Shown piece after piece: positions 8,923 to 17,647 of a stretch of 64,000 nt of DNA. This DNA comes from Saprospiraceae bacterium (GTDB lineage: Bacteria > Bacteroidota > Bacteroidia > Chitinophagales > Saprospiraceae), in the NCBI GenBank assembly GCA_016718205.1, contig JADKEB010000010.1:124001-188000 (forward strand). The letters are read 5' to 3'. Under the pieces are notes generated by a model, which worked only from the letters and a program-made list of their open reading frames with translations, searched no databases and had not been told where the DNA came from. Both the position numbers and the translations under genes were made by a program. Numbering within the stretch: the first letter of the stretch is position 1; the number at the start of each line of letters is the position of its first letter.

Positions 8923-11900
8923 ATGGAAAGACCCTTATTTACACAAGGCATTTTTCTGAACTTTGTTTCAGGAAATTTTAAAGCGATGGTACGGGCATTC
9001 TCAGTTGTTTTAACCATAACTCTTATTCAAAATTTTGGTCAGGCACAAGTAAATTGCAATACAGTACTTGCCTGTACAGACGGTGTACAAATTTCTTTGG
9101 ATGATGATTGCAATATACCGATCAATCCATACATGATGATGAATTCATTCACATATCATGCAGATAGCTTTGATGTGGAAGCTGTGCTACCTAATGGCAC
9201 ACCTCTGACACAGTTTACTACCGGATTTGATACACGCAACCGGCCTATCAGAAGAGTTGCTATCAACAGAAGCCACATTGGAATGAATCTGAAAGTGAAA
9301 GTTTCTCTTCGCGGATGTGGCAATTCATGCTGGGGCCATGCAGCTATTGAAGATAAGCTGGCGCCTTTGATAGGTACTTGTCCGTGCGAGGAGAGAATCA
9401 CAGGGTATACAGGTACAATACCATCAGGCACTCCTACTTTCGATCGGCCAAATGTGGGATGTGGTACATTTGTAAATGGAGTGAGCTATGTTACACGAAG
9501 TTTTGCCGTAGATAGTACTGGGATAGTGGATATATCCCTGCCACAGACAAATGCCAGGATATCATTATATCAAGGGGCTTTCACTCCGGGTAGTCCATGT
9601 ACTAACCTGTTGGCAACTAATGAAAACAATATTAGCCTTTCTTTGGCGAGAAATGTTACCTATATTCTTGTCATCAGTTCTTCGGGAGTAGGTGGAGGCT
9701 TTGCTTTCGATGTTTTTATGGACAGTCGCAAAGGTAGTATAAAATCTTCTGTCGATGCACTTGTATGTGAAAGTACATGTGGAAGTGAATCAACTATACT
9801 TGCACAAACCGCCGATAATGCTCCTAACAGGCCTGTATTTTACGACGGATGCAGTGGGGCTTTATGGACACCTTCAACGCTCCTTCGAGGTTCTATCAGG
9901 TTTGATAACAATAACATCATCCTTGAAGGAGGAAGTAGTACTGGAGGGGCTATGTCGCCAAGTCTGGGAGCACAAATATGTTTTACTTCCCCTATCGCTC
10001 AACGAATAACGTTTGACTGGACTACAACCATTGTGCCCAATGTAGTTTCAGATGAAGTATTTTATACTCTAAATGGCACAAAAACTGTACTTTCAACAAC
10101 TTTGACATCAGGAACAGCCGTGATTGTCAATATTCCTCAAGGTGGAGTCTTTTGCTTTAATGTCAATACGGACAATGCCGGGGCTTATAACGTCTTGACA
10201 TTATCTAATATCATTGTAGCTCCTGTGAGCGGTCAGGTTTCTCCCGCCTTAACTTATGCTAAGACAGACTCAGTCACTATTCTGCCATGTAGTGCCAGAT
10301 TTGGCAAAATCATCAGAAGACAGTGGACAGCTACTGATCCGAGTGGCAACAAATCTCTTGTGAAAACTCAGTATTTTTATATCAAGAGAGCTACAATTGC
10401 CGAAATCACATGTCCTATGGATTGGATTAGAGATTGCGGAGTATCATACACATCACTACCAAGTGGGGCACCGGATCCTGTTTCAAGTGGAAGACCAGGT
10501 GGAATAGGTTGTGATAATATTCAGGTCTTTTATGATGATATCATTTTTGATCTTTGCGGAGCCGGTATCAAGGTAAACCGACGATGGACGATCATTGATT
10601 GGTGTACAGGCAGGGATACTGTGTGTAGTCAGTTGATAAAGATTGAAGATACACAGAAGCCGATAATCACATGCCCTGCTGACATTATAAAAATTCCTGG
10701 ATCTTTAGAAAATCCTGCTGATATTATCTCCGTTTCATCTGATGGATGTACAGGATCATGGGATGTTAAACCTCCTATTTCTATAAGTGATTGTTCAAAA
10801 GTTACATATGATGTTTTCATCAAGTTGGCTGGTAAAGATGGTGGTGCCCCACCAGCAAGTGTTCCGTTTGTCAAAGTAGATGGTCAAACAAGTGTTTCAG
10901 GCACAAGTCCTGCTTATGCATCGACTATACCTCAGACAGATCGGTCATTCCGTATTGAAGGCTTACCTTTAGGTCGTACGTGGTTGAAATATGTGGTGAC
11001 AGACGAATGTGGCAATTCAACAGATTGTTTTACAGAATTAGATGTGGTAGATCGTACTCCTCCCACCGCCATCTGTGAAGATGAGACTGTTATTACTATA
11101 GATGATACCGGTTGGGGTGGACTGAAGGCATTTTCATTGGACGACCATAGTACTGATAATTGTACACATCCCGACTCACTTAGATTTGAAGTCAGACGCA
11201 AAAATAAATTTTGCCCGGGATATGCTACAGATACTATATTCAGAAGCGAAGTCAGATTCTGTTGCAGCGATGTTACTACTCCTGAATCTTATCATGTAGT
11301 AGTGTTGAGGGTATATGACAAAGCAGGAAATTATAATGAATGCGAAACCACTATAAAAGTACAAAATAAGAGGCCAACCAGAATCACTTGTCCCGGAACA
11401 ATAACAATAGAATGTGGTGGGGTCAACAGCCATCTGATTGCGGCATGGATTTCCGGTACTCTACCTTTTGACACCGTATTTTTTGGAAAGCCTACAGTGA
11501 GTGGGGTATGTTCAGACAATGCCGTAGCAAGCACGATACTTAGTAACACTATAAGTTTGAAATGCAATACCGGTACTGTGAGGAGAGAATGGTATCTTGT
11601 GTCAAATCCAAATGAGAAGTGTGTTCAGGAATTAAGAATTACTTCTCCTGTCTTTAATGCGACAAGTGTTGTTTTTCCTAAGGATACGACACTAGCTACA
11701 TGTGATTTGGGCAAAGCAACACCTGATTTTCTGAACAGTAAGCCAATAGTCAATAGACTTGCATGCAGAGATATTGGAGTTTCATACATTGATCAGGTGT
11801 TCAGAGATATTCCGGGTGCTTGTATTAAAGTAATCAGAACATGGAAAGTCATAGACTGGTGCAGCTATTCATCTAACCCTGTAGTCGTTGAGCAATCGCA

Positions 11901-13806
11901 AAAGATACTTTTGACAGGTACCGGACCAGTGACTTTTGCCGGAGGATGTGGCGCAAGAACTATCACAGCGAGTGCGGGCAAATGTGATACCATGGTGACA
12001 CTATCTGTAAACCCCATGGATGACTGCACAGATGAGGAGGAATGGAAGTATTCGTGGACATTGAACCTTGATAGCGACAAAGACAATTCCATTGATGATA
12101 GAGGTACTACAAATAGTACTACTCAAAATCTTCCTGCGGGTACACACAGAATAAGTTTTACTGTAACAAATGTATGTGGGACTCAGTCCACTTGTGCATA
12201 TAACATTACGGTTGTAGCCAACAAAGCTCCCACACCTGTGTGTTATGGAGAGATTGTGTGGGTCATGGACCGATCCGGAACCACTGATGTATGGGCAAAT
12301 GATTTCATTCAGTCTACCAGTACCAATATCTGTGGCAGAGCGGCTCAGTTTGACTACTATATTTTCAAAAGAGATAACAATAATATTGTATTTAATACTT
12401 CTACGACTGGTATTAGATTAACCTGTGCAGATATTCCCAACGGGCAAGTTGCAAGAATTCCATTAAAAGTATATGTGAGAGATCGTAATAGTGGATTATC
12501 GGATTTCTGCAATGTCACATTGATCCTCCAGGACTCTCCATTGACCAATGCTTGTACAGACAGGCCTGATTTATTACCTGCGATTTCAGGCAAAATCACT
12601 ACTTACAGAAATGAAGGTGTTGAAGAAATCGAAGTATCTCTGAAAAATATGACGAGCTCTGCAGAAATCAAGAGTATGACAAAACAAAACGGTGAGTACA
12701 AACTTGAGGGTGTAGATGTATTTGATCCAAAATCTATAGGAGCATACAAAAATAATGATATACTTAACGGTGTATCGACATTGGATTTAGTGATGATACA
12801 AAGACATATTTTGGGAATTCAGAAAATCGACTCACCATACAAATTGTTGGCAGCTGATGTTAACAATTCAAGGAGTATTACCGCCGGTGACCTTGTTTCA
12901 CTAAGGAAATTGGTTTTGGGAGTCACTAATGAATTTGACAACAATACTTCATGGAGATTTGTACCTTCATCACACGTATTTTCAGATGTAAACAACCCAT
13001 TTGACTATCCGTTCAAAGTGAATTTTGATTCTCTCTATGAAGACAAAAAGAATGTCAACTTTACAGCTGTAAAAGTGGGAGATGTAAATGGAAGCGTGGT
13101 AGTCAATGCCAAGTCAACAGAATTTAGATCAGGCAGCACACTATTCACATCTGATGAGATGAAATTTTCTCCAGGTGAAATTGTGAAATTTGAAGTACGT
13201 GCAGGTGACGATATGTATATATTAGGTACACAATTCGGAATAGATTTTAATGCTGATCAGTTGTTGTTCATGGGATTGAGTAGTGGAGCATTTGATATCA
13301 AATCACAACACTATAATCCATTTAATGCTCCAAATGGTAAGCTGAGTTTCAGCTACGATATAGCTAACGGCAAATCACTGAAATCTGATGAAGTTTTATT
13401 CACCATTGAGTTTAAGGCTTTGGCCGGTGGAAATACTAAAAATATCAGATTGGATCAGGCAGGAATCAGACCGGAAGTGTATGATATTGATGGATCTGTG
13501 CGCAATTTGTTTATCCAGACAAGAGATATAAATATCAATCACAGCCAAACCAGTTTATATCAGAATGAACCAAATCCATTTAAAGAATCAACTGTCATTT
13601 CTTTCGAATTGGCCAAACCTGAATTTGTGAAATTGAGAATTCTTGATCTTACCGGTAAGTTGATATATACTTCAAATGGTAATTACGAAAAAGGGTTTAA
13701 CAGCATCAACGTGAATAATACACAAATAGGAACTTCCGGTGTGTATTACTATCAGATTGAAGCCGGAGAATTTACTGCAACAAAAAAGATGATTTTAATC
13801 GAGTAA
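8923..13806 (+). CDS. Giant Cys-rich secreted protein with HYR-like repeats, dockerin-like and cohesin-like modules and T9SS sorting domain
   Basis: Intact paralogue of the preceding gene, about 1,627 residues from the ATG at 8923 (MERPLFTQ...), with a signal sequence ending near LIQNFGQAQ; an internal ATG at 8986 is an alternative. The N-terminal block shares CGNSCWGHAAIEDK with its neighbour's CSGNSCWGYAKIEDK. Many HYR-like repeats follow, with paired Cys and 'W..iDwC.g' motifs. A dockerin-like pair lies at about residues 1272-1338 (NNDILNGVSTLDLVMIQRH, AADVNNSRSITAGDLVSLRK). It is followed by a cohesin-like domain (about 1402-1540) and a T9SS sorting domain (LYQNEPNPFKESTVISF to KKMILIE). 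The protein is probably exported through the outer membrane and anchored or released by the T9SS. Adhesion or matrix formation is inferred from architecture only. Confidence 0.88.
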   Translation: MERPLFTQGIFLNFVSGNFKAMVRAFSVVLTITLIQNFGQAQVNCNTVLACTDGVQISLDDDCNIPINPYMMMNSFTYHADSFDVEAVLPNGTPLTQFTTGFDTRNRPIRRVAINRSHIGMNLKVKVSLRGCGNSCWGHAAIEDKLAPLIGTCPCEERITGYTGTIPSGTPTFDRPNVGCGTFVNGVSYVTRSFAVDSTGIVDISLPQTNARISLYQGAFTPGSPCTNLLATNENNISLSLARNVTYILVISSSGVGGGFAFDVFMDSRKGSIKSSVDALVCESTCGSESTILAQTADNAPNRPVFYDGCSGALWTPSTLLRGSIRFDNNNIILEGGSSTGGAMSPSLGAQICFTSPIAQRITFDWTTTIVPNVVSDEVFYTLNGTKTVLSTTLTSGTAVIVNIPQGGVFCFNVNTDNAGAYNVLTLSNIIVAPVSGQVSPALTYAKTDSVTILPCSARFGKIIRRQWTATDPSGNKSLVKTQYFYIKRATIAEITCPMDWIRDCGVSYTSLPSGAPDPVSSGRPGGIGCDNIQVFYDDIIFDLCGAGIKVNRRWTIIDWCTGRDTVCSQLIKIEDTQKPIITCPADIIKIPGSLENPADIISVSSDGCTGSWDVKPPISISDCSKVTYDVFIKLAGKDGGAPPASVPFVKVDGQTSVSGTSPAYASTIPQTDRSFRIEGLPLGRTWLKYVVTDECGNSTDCFTELDVVDRTPPTAICEDETVITIDDTGWGGLKAFSLDDHSTDNCTHPDSLRFEVRRKNKFCPGYATDTIFRSEVRFCCSDVTTPESYHVVVLRVYDKAGNYNECETTIKVQNKRPTRITCPGTITIECGGVNSHLIAAWISGTLPFDTVFFGKPTVSGVCSDNAVASTILSNTISLKCNTGTVRREWYLVSNPNEKCVQELRITSPVFNATSVVFPKDTTLATCDLGKATPDFLNSKPIVNRLACRDIGVSYIDQVFRDIPGACIKVIRTWKVIDWCSYSSNPVVVEQSQKILLTGTGPVTFAGGCGARTITASAGKCDTMVTLSVNPMDDCTDEEEWKYSWTLNLDSDKDNSIDDRGTTNSTTQNLPAGTHRISFTVTNVCGTQSTCAYNITVVANKAPTPVCYGEIVWVMDRSGTTDVWANDFIQSTSTNICGRAAQFDYYIFKRDNNNIVFNTSTTGIRLTCADIPNGQVARIPLKVYVRDRNSGLSDFCNVTLILQDSPLTNACTDRPDLLPAISGKITTYRNEGVEEIEVSLKNMTSSAEIKSMTKQNGEYKLEGVDVFDPKSIGAYKNNDILNGVSTLDLVMIQRHILGIQKIDSPYKLLAADVNNSRSITAGDLVSLRKLVLGVTNEFDNNTSWRFVPSSHVFSDVNNPFDYPFKVNFDSLYEDKKNVNFTAVKVGDVNGSVVVNAKSTEFRSGSTLFTSDEMKFSPGEIVKFEVRAGDDMYILGTQFGIDFNADQLLFMGLSSGAFDIKSQHYNPFNAPNGKLSFSYDIANGKSLKSDEVLFTIEFKALAGGNTKNIRLDQAGIRPEVYDIDGSVRNLFIQTRDININHSQTSLYQNEPNPFKESTVISFELAKPEFVKLRILDLTGKLIYTSNGNYEKGFNSINVNNTQIGTSGVYYYQIEAGEFTATKKMILIE

Positions 13807-13837
13807 TGTGTTTATAAAAATGATTCTGGGTTTTATG

Positions 13838-13868
13838 ACCGGATATGGCAACATATCCGGTTTTTTTT
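13838..13868 (+). terminator. Rho-independent terminator
   Basis: ACCGGATATG (13838-13847), loop GCAA, CATATCCGGT (13852-13861), then a run of T to 13868. It lies 32 bp after the stop of the second giant secreted gene. Confidence 0.9.
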
Positions 13869-13872
13869 GATT

Positions 13873-14137
13873 TTAGAGTATGTTTAAACTTTTATCATTT
13901 GGCTCCAAGTGGCAAATTTTATTTTAGCCAGCGTTATATTTTTCGCCGTACCGCGTCAAGCTACGCTTGAACTTCCGGCTATATTCAGTATTCGCTGCGA
14001 GCAGCTGCTCGCAGTTCCTTCTTTATTGAGTAAAGTATTTTACTCAATTCTCGTCACAGACGAGACCATTCAGTCATCTTGTCCAAAATTAAATTTCCTC
14101 ACTTTCGCTCAACCATAAAAATTTAAACATACTCTTA
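13873..14137. mobile_element. Repeat family A, copy 1 (259-bp MITE-like element with TTA target duplications)
   Basis: The element GAGTATGTTTAAAC...TTTAAACATACTC spans 13876-14134 and is flanked on both sides by TTA (13873-13875 and 14135-14137). It is nearly identical to the copies at 25869-26127 and 45692-45950 and has the same orientation. The interior carries consecutive hairpins but no transposase. It sits directly behind the terminator of the giant secreted gene. Family A copies differ from one another at only a few positions, which implies recent spread. Confidence 0.9.
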
Positions 14138-14223
14138 TCAACACCTAACCATTAGGATGTATCTGGGTAAATATCAGATTTCACAACGTAAACAATTTTA
14201 ACAACTTAGCACAATATCTACTC

Positions 14224-15186
14224 ATGAAGGCATTTGTTTTAAATGAATTATACAAATATCCGGAATTACAATCCACTACATTTCCTACTTTAGGTGATGA
14301 TGAGGTGTACATCAAAATCAATGCATCTTCAATAAATCACAGAGATCTTTGGATAGTAAAAGGAATGTACCCGGGCATAATATTGAATACGATTTTGGGT
14401 TCGGATGCATGCGGCGTTTCCGGAGAAAATACATTTGTGATCAATCCCGGGTTGTTTTGGGGCGATAACCCGCATTGTCAGTCATCAGCATTTCAGGTTT
14501 TGGGTATGCCATCTCCGGGTACATTTGCAGAGCATATTGCTATCAATCAAAAATATCTTTATGCATGTCCTGCTCATTTAACGGAAATTGAGGCCGCAGC
14601 CATTCCATTAGCCGGCATAACAGCTTACAGGGCTCTTTTCAAACGAGCATTAGTTAAGAAGGAAGATAAAGTATTGATATCAGGGATTGGAGGTGGAGTA
14701 GCCCTTTTTGCAATGCAGTTTGCCATTGCAGCAGGATGTGAAGTGATAGTGACTTCTTCTTCAGATTACAAAATAGCTGAGGCAATTGATCTGGGAGCTC
14801 ATGCTGGATATCTGTATACTAATCCTGATTGGTACAAAGAATTGATCCATGATTTTGGGGGAGTGGATGTGATAATTGATGGAGCGTGCGGACAAGGATT
14901 CAACAATCTTGTAAAAACATGTAATCCCGGTGCACGAATTAGTTTTTATGGCGGAAGTGCAGGAAAAATAGATGGATTAAATCCTCAAACCATTTTCTGG
15001 AAGCAAATTACCATTGCCGGTTCAACAATGGGTTCGGATCAGGATTTTGCGGAAATGATTGATTTTATTTCAGAGCACCAGATCAAACCGGTCATAGATT
15101 CTATATTTCCGTTTGATCAGATTACGGAAGGGTTCAAACGTATGGAGTCAAGTCTGCAGTTTGGAAAAATTGTATTTCAGCATTGA
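14224..15186 (+). CDS. Zinc-type alcohol dehydrogenase-like / quinone oxidoreductase (MDR family)
   Basis: NAD(P)H-dependent medium-chain reductase/dehydrogenase of 320 residues. The GroES-like N-terminal half shows INASSINHRDLWIVKG and LGSDACGVSG, where classic alcohol dehydrogenases carry the catalytic-zinc GHE motif. The GSD variant, and the lack of the four-Cys structural-zinc loop, argue for a quinone-oxidoreductase or crotonyl-reductase-like member rather than a true zinc alcohol dehydrogenase. The Rossmann segment LISGIGGGVALFAMQFA lies near residues 155-170. No operon partner is obvious: a MITE lies upstream and a convergent gene downstream. The substrate is unknown. Confidence 0.85.
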   Translation: MKAFVLNELYKYPELQSTTFPTLGDDEVYIKINASSINHRDLWIVKGMYPGIILNTILGSDACGVSGENTFVINPGLFWGDNPHCQSSAFQVLGMPSPGTFAEHIAINQKYLYACPAHLTEIEAAAIPLAGITAYRALFKRALVKKEDKVLISGIGGGVALFAMQFAIAAGCEVIVTSSSDYKIAEAIDLGAHAGYLYTNPDWYKELIHDFGGVDVIIDGACGQGFNNLVKTCNPGARISFYGGSAGKIDGLNPQTIFWKQITIAGSTMGSDQDFAEMIDFISEHQIKPVIDSIFPFDQITEGFKRMESSLQFGKIVFQH

Positions 15187-15267
15187 TGGACTTCATAAGT
15201 TCGTTTTCGATGTTCGACAATATCGTAATTGTATGTCAAAAACTACCCAAGTTTATTGAACTTCCAA

Positions 15268-15882
15268 TTATCTTCTATAGTGATGGTGATAATCGTTTAT
15301 ACTTGCATTGATGACTTCATAGGCTGTGCTTTTACCATAGACTTCGTCAATAAAGCAAGATGGATCCTTATGTGGCATTTGTTTATATGTCAGAAAATAG
15401 TGCTTTAATCTATTGATAATAGTTACCGGTACATCCTGAATGTCTTTCCACAAACCATATACATCATCATTTTTCAACACTGCTATGATTTTGTCATCTG
15501 CTTCGTTATTATCTATCAACCTAAAGCCACCAATAGGATATGCTTTTACTAAAATATCTCCGTGGGTGATTTCGCGCTCTGTAAGCACAAGAATATCTAA
15601 TGGGTCACCGTCTCCTTTTATATCAGTTCTGCCAGTCGATTGCATATTAAGTTTAGCTACATCTTCTGCACAGTAGGTCTGTGGCAAGAATCCGTATAAT
15701 GCGGGCACAATATTGCTGAACTTCTGTGGCCTGTCCACTTTTAAATATCCTGATTGTTTATCAATTTCGTATTTAACAGTATCACTTGGGATGATTTCGA
15801 TAAATGCCGTAACTAATTCAGGCGCTTCATTACCTAGATCTACACCATGCCATGGATGAAGTTTGAAAATATTTGTAGTCAT
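15268..15882 (-). CDS. ppa: Soluble inorganic pyrophosphatase (family I)
   Basis: Hydrolyses pyrophosphate to phosphate in the cytoplasm, pulling biosynthetic reactions forward. At 204 residues it carries the family signature GDGDPLDIL with Asp91, Asp93 and Asp96 binding metal. Supporting motifs are KYEIDKQSG (38-46), VDRPQ, and the substrate-binding YGFLPQTY (63-70). The start ATG at 15880-15882 lies just downstream of a -7-like TACCTTTG on the minus strand. It diverges from the cobalamin adenosyltransferase gene. Confidence 0.95.
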   Translation of the reverse strand: MTTNIFKLHPWHGVDLGNEAPELVTAFIEIIPSDTVKYEIDKQSGYLKVDRPQKFSNIVPALYGFLPQTYCAEDVAKLNMQSTGRTDIKGDGDPLDILVLTEREITHGDILVKAYPIGGFRLIDNNEADDKIIAVLKNDDVYGLWKDIQDVPVTIINRLKHYFLTYKQMPHKDPSCFIDEVYGKSTAYEVINASINDYHHHYRR

Positions 15883-15899
15883 ACTTTTTTTTAAGAGGA

Positions 15900-15907
15900 C
15901 AAAGGTA
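15900..15907 (-). promoter_or_regulatory. -7 promoter element for pyrophosphatase
   Basis: Reading the minus strand, TACCTTTG matches the Bacteroidota -7 consensus TAnnTTTG and sits 18 bp before the start codon. No clear -33 TTTG is seen, so support is partial. Confidence 0.45.
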
Positions 15908-15956
15908 TTTATTTCATCACATGATTAAAGTTTATAAAATGTTAAAGATTTGTGTT

Positions 15957-15964
15957 TATCTTTG
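15957..15964 (+). promoter_or_regulatory. -7 promoter element for cobalamin adenosyltransferase
   Basis: TATCTTTG matches the Bacteroidota -7 consensus and lies 21 bp before the ATG at 15986. It supports the internal ATG as the real start and gives a short leader. Confidence 0.5.
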
Positions 15965-15985
15965 ATCGAAAATATAATCCTTTTT

Positions 15986-16537
15986 ATGAAAATTTATACG
16001 AAAACCGGAGATGAAGGAACCACGGCCCTTTTTGGTGGTAAACGAGTGCGAAAGGATGATATTCGTATCGAAGCATATGGCACAGTTGACGAATTAAATT
16101 CATTTATCGGTTTGCTCAACGCTTCATTTCAGGAGGCAACTCAAAATTATTTTCTTTCAGAAGTCCAAAAAAGACTTTTTACTATAGGGGCAAATCTTGC
16201 TTCAGACCCGGAAAAAAAAATGATAACACCTGATATCAAACATGATGATATTCAAACACTTGAAAATGCTATGGATACTATGGATCAGTTGTTGGAACCA
16301 TTAAAAAATTTTATTTTACCCGGTGGTGATACAGTGATAGCACAAGCACATATATGCAGGACAATTTGTCGGAGAGCTGAGAGAAGAGTGATCACCTTAA
16401 ATAATATTTCTCAAGTGGATCCTTCGATTATCATTTATTTAAACAGATTATCTGATTATTTTTTTGTGTTGTCAAGATATCTATCTTACAGAAACAATAT
16501 TACAGAAATTCCCTGGGTACCAAGAAAAAATGCATAA
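15986..16537 (+). CDS. Cob(I)yrinic acid a,c-diamide adenosyltransferase, PduO type
   Basis: Transfers the adenosyl group from ATP to cob(I)alamin, giving coenzyme B12. The 183-residue protein begins at the ATG at 15986 with the family's MKIYTKTGDEGTTALFGG. An upstream start at 15950 would overlap the promoter element. The ATP-binding region ILPGGDTVIAQAH and the RRAERRV helix are present, as is YLNRLSDYFFVLSRY near the C-terminus. The next gene starts immediately after the stop, so they share a transcript. No B12-dependent enzyme is visible in the window. Confidence 0.93.
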   Translation: MKIYTKTGDEGTTALFGGKRVRKDDIRIEAYGTVDELNSFIGLLNASFQEATQNYFLSEVQKRLFTIGANLASDPEKKMITPDIKHDDIQTLENAMDTMDQLLEPLKNFILPGGDTVIAQAHICRTICRRAERRVITLNNISQVDPSIIIYLNRLSDYFFVLSRYLSYRNNITEIPWVPRKNA

Positions 16538-17017
16538 ATGAATAATGAATCCTTAGCATACCAAAAAAAAATTTTGAACCCCTTCTGGTTCAAAATCGGA
16601 ATGCTTTTTAAGTTACCATCTGTCTTTTTTTGGGGTATAAGAGTTACAAAATTAGAAACCAATAGTTGTGAACTTACCATTCCCTTTTGCTGGAGGACCC
16701 AAAACCCGTTTTCATCCGTTTATTTTGCCGCTCTGGCTGGTGCGGCAGAGCTTTCTACCGGGGCTTTGTGTCAGCTGCAATTGGCGGGAAGAACGCCTCA
16801 TTCTATGCTGGTTGTTGATTTTAAAATGAAATATCTAAAAAAAGCCAATACAAAAATAACTTTTGTTTGTAATCAGGGCGATGGGCTGAGCAACCAATTG
16901 GACAAGCTTAAAGATGCAGGCGATACCGTCACAATGACCATGATATCAGAAGGACGAAATATACATGGAGAGACTGTCTGTCTTGCTGAAATCATTTGGT
17001 CATTTAAAAAGAAATAG
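16538..17017 (+). CDS. DUF4442 / hot-dog fold thioesterase-like protein
   Basis: 159 residues, starting on the base after the stop of the adenosyltransferase gene, so translationally coupled. The central helix region (YFAALAGAAELSTGALCQLQ) followed by VVDFKMKYLKKA and VTMTMISEGRNIHGETVCLAEIIW resembles PaaI/DUF4442 hot-dog proteins. Those proteins dimerise and may hydrolyse acyl-CoA. No catalytic residue can be assigned with certainty, and the substrate is unknown. Confidence 0.72.
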   Translation: MNNESLAYQKKILNPFWFKIGMLFKLPSVFFWGIRVTKLETNSCELTIPFCWRTQNPFSSVYFAALAGAAELSTGALCQLQLAGRTPHSMLVVDFKMKYLKKANTKITFVCNQGDGLSNQLDKLKDAGDTVTMTMISEGRNIHGETVCLAEIIWSFKKK

Positions 17018-17157
17018 AAAGAATCCCGAAAAAAAGGTTTTTGATAAAGATAGTCATAGCCTTAGAAGTACCAAATCAGGTTTTTGAAATAATTTTTGTA
17101 TCAGAACTGTTAATATCGTTTCTTTGCAACTTAATATACCAAACTCTTAAAAGGCAA

Positions 17158-17631
17158 ATGAAAATTGCAGTTTTTCCAGGGTCGTTTGATCCAATTACCT
17201 TAGGTCATGTAGATCTTGTCAGAAGGGCGGTTCCTTTGTTTGATAAAATTATAGTGGCAGTTGGGATAAATAATTACAAAACTACCTTATTTTCATTGGA
17301 AAAAAGGATAGAATGGCTTAAGCAGGTTTTTAAAGAATATGATAATGTTGAGATTTCATATTTTGAAGGCCTGACGGTAAGGTTTTGTCAGGAAAGAGGT
17401 GCGCATTATCTGATCAGAGGATTAAGAAACGCGTCAGATTTTGATTACGAAAAGACCATCAGTCAGATTAACACCATCATGGGAAAGGAAGTGGAAACAA
17501 TCTTTCTGATAAGCCAGCCTGAATATTCACACATCAGTTCTACGATAGTGCGGGAAGTTATAAAAGGCAAAGGCGATGTTTCAGCTTTTGTCCCTAAAAA
17601 CATTTCAAAAGAACTTCTAACAATCGACTAA
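17158..17631 (+). CDS. coaD: Phosphopantetheine adenylyltransferase
   Basis: Catalyses the fourth step of coenzyme A synthesis, joining ATP and 4'-phosphopantetheine to give dephospho-CoA. The 157-residue protein starts at the ATG at 17158 with MKIAVFPGSFDPITLGHVDL, whose TxGH motif (TLGH) binds ATP. LIRGLRNASDFDYE and the late ISSTIVRE (ISSTxxR-type) motif are also present. Its length equals the family norm. A TTG start at 17041 would add 39 residues without family support. Confidence 0.96.
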   Translation: MKIAVFPGSFDPITLGHVDLVRRAVPLFDKIIVAVGINNYKTTLFSLEKRIEWLKQVFKEYDNVEISYFEGLTVRFCQERGAHYLIRGLRNASDFDYEKTISQINTIMGKEVETIFLISQPEYSHISSTIVREVIKGKGDVSAFVPKNISKELLTID

Positions 17632-17647
17632 CCAAATCAATATTAAT

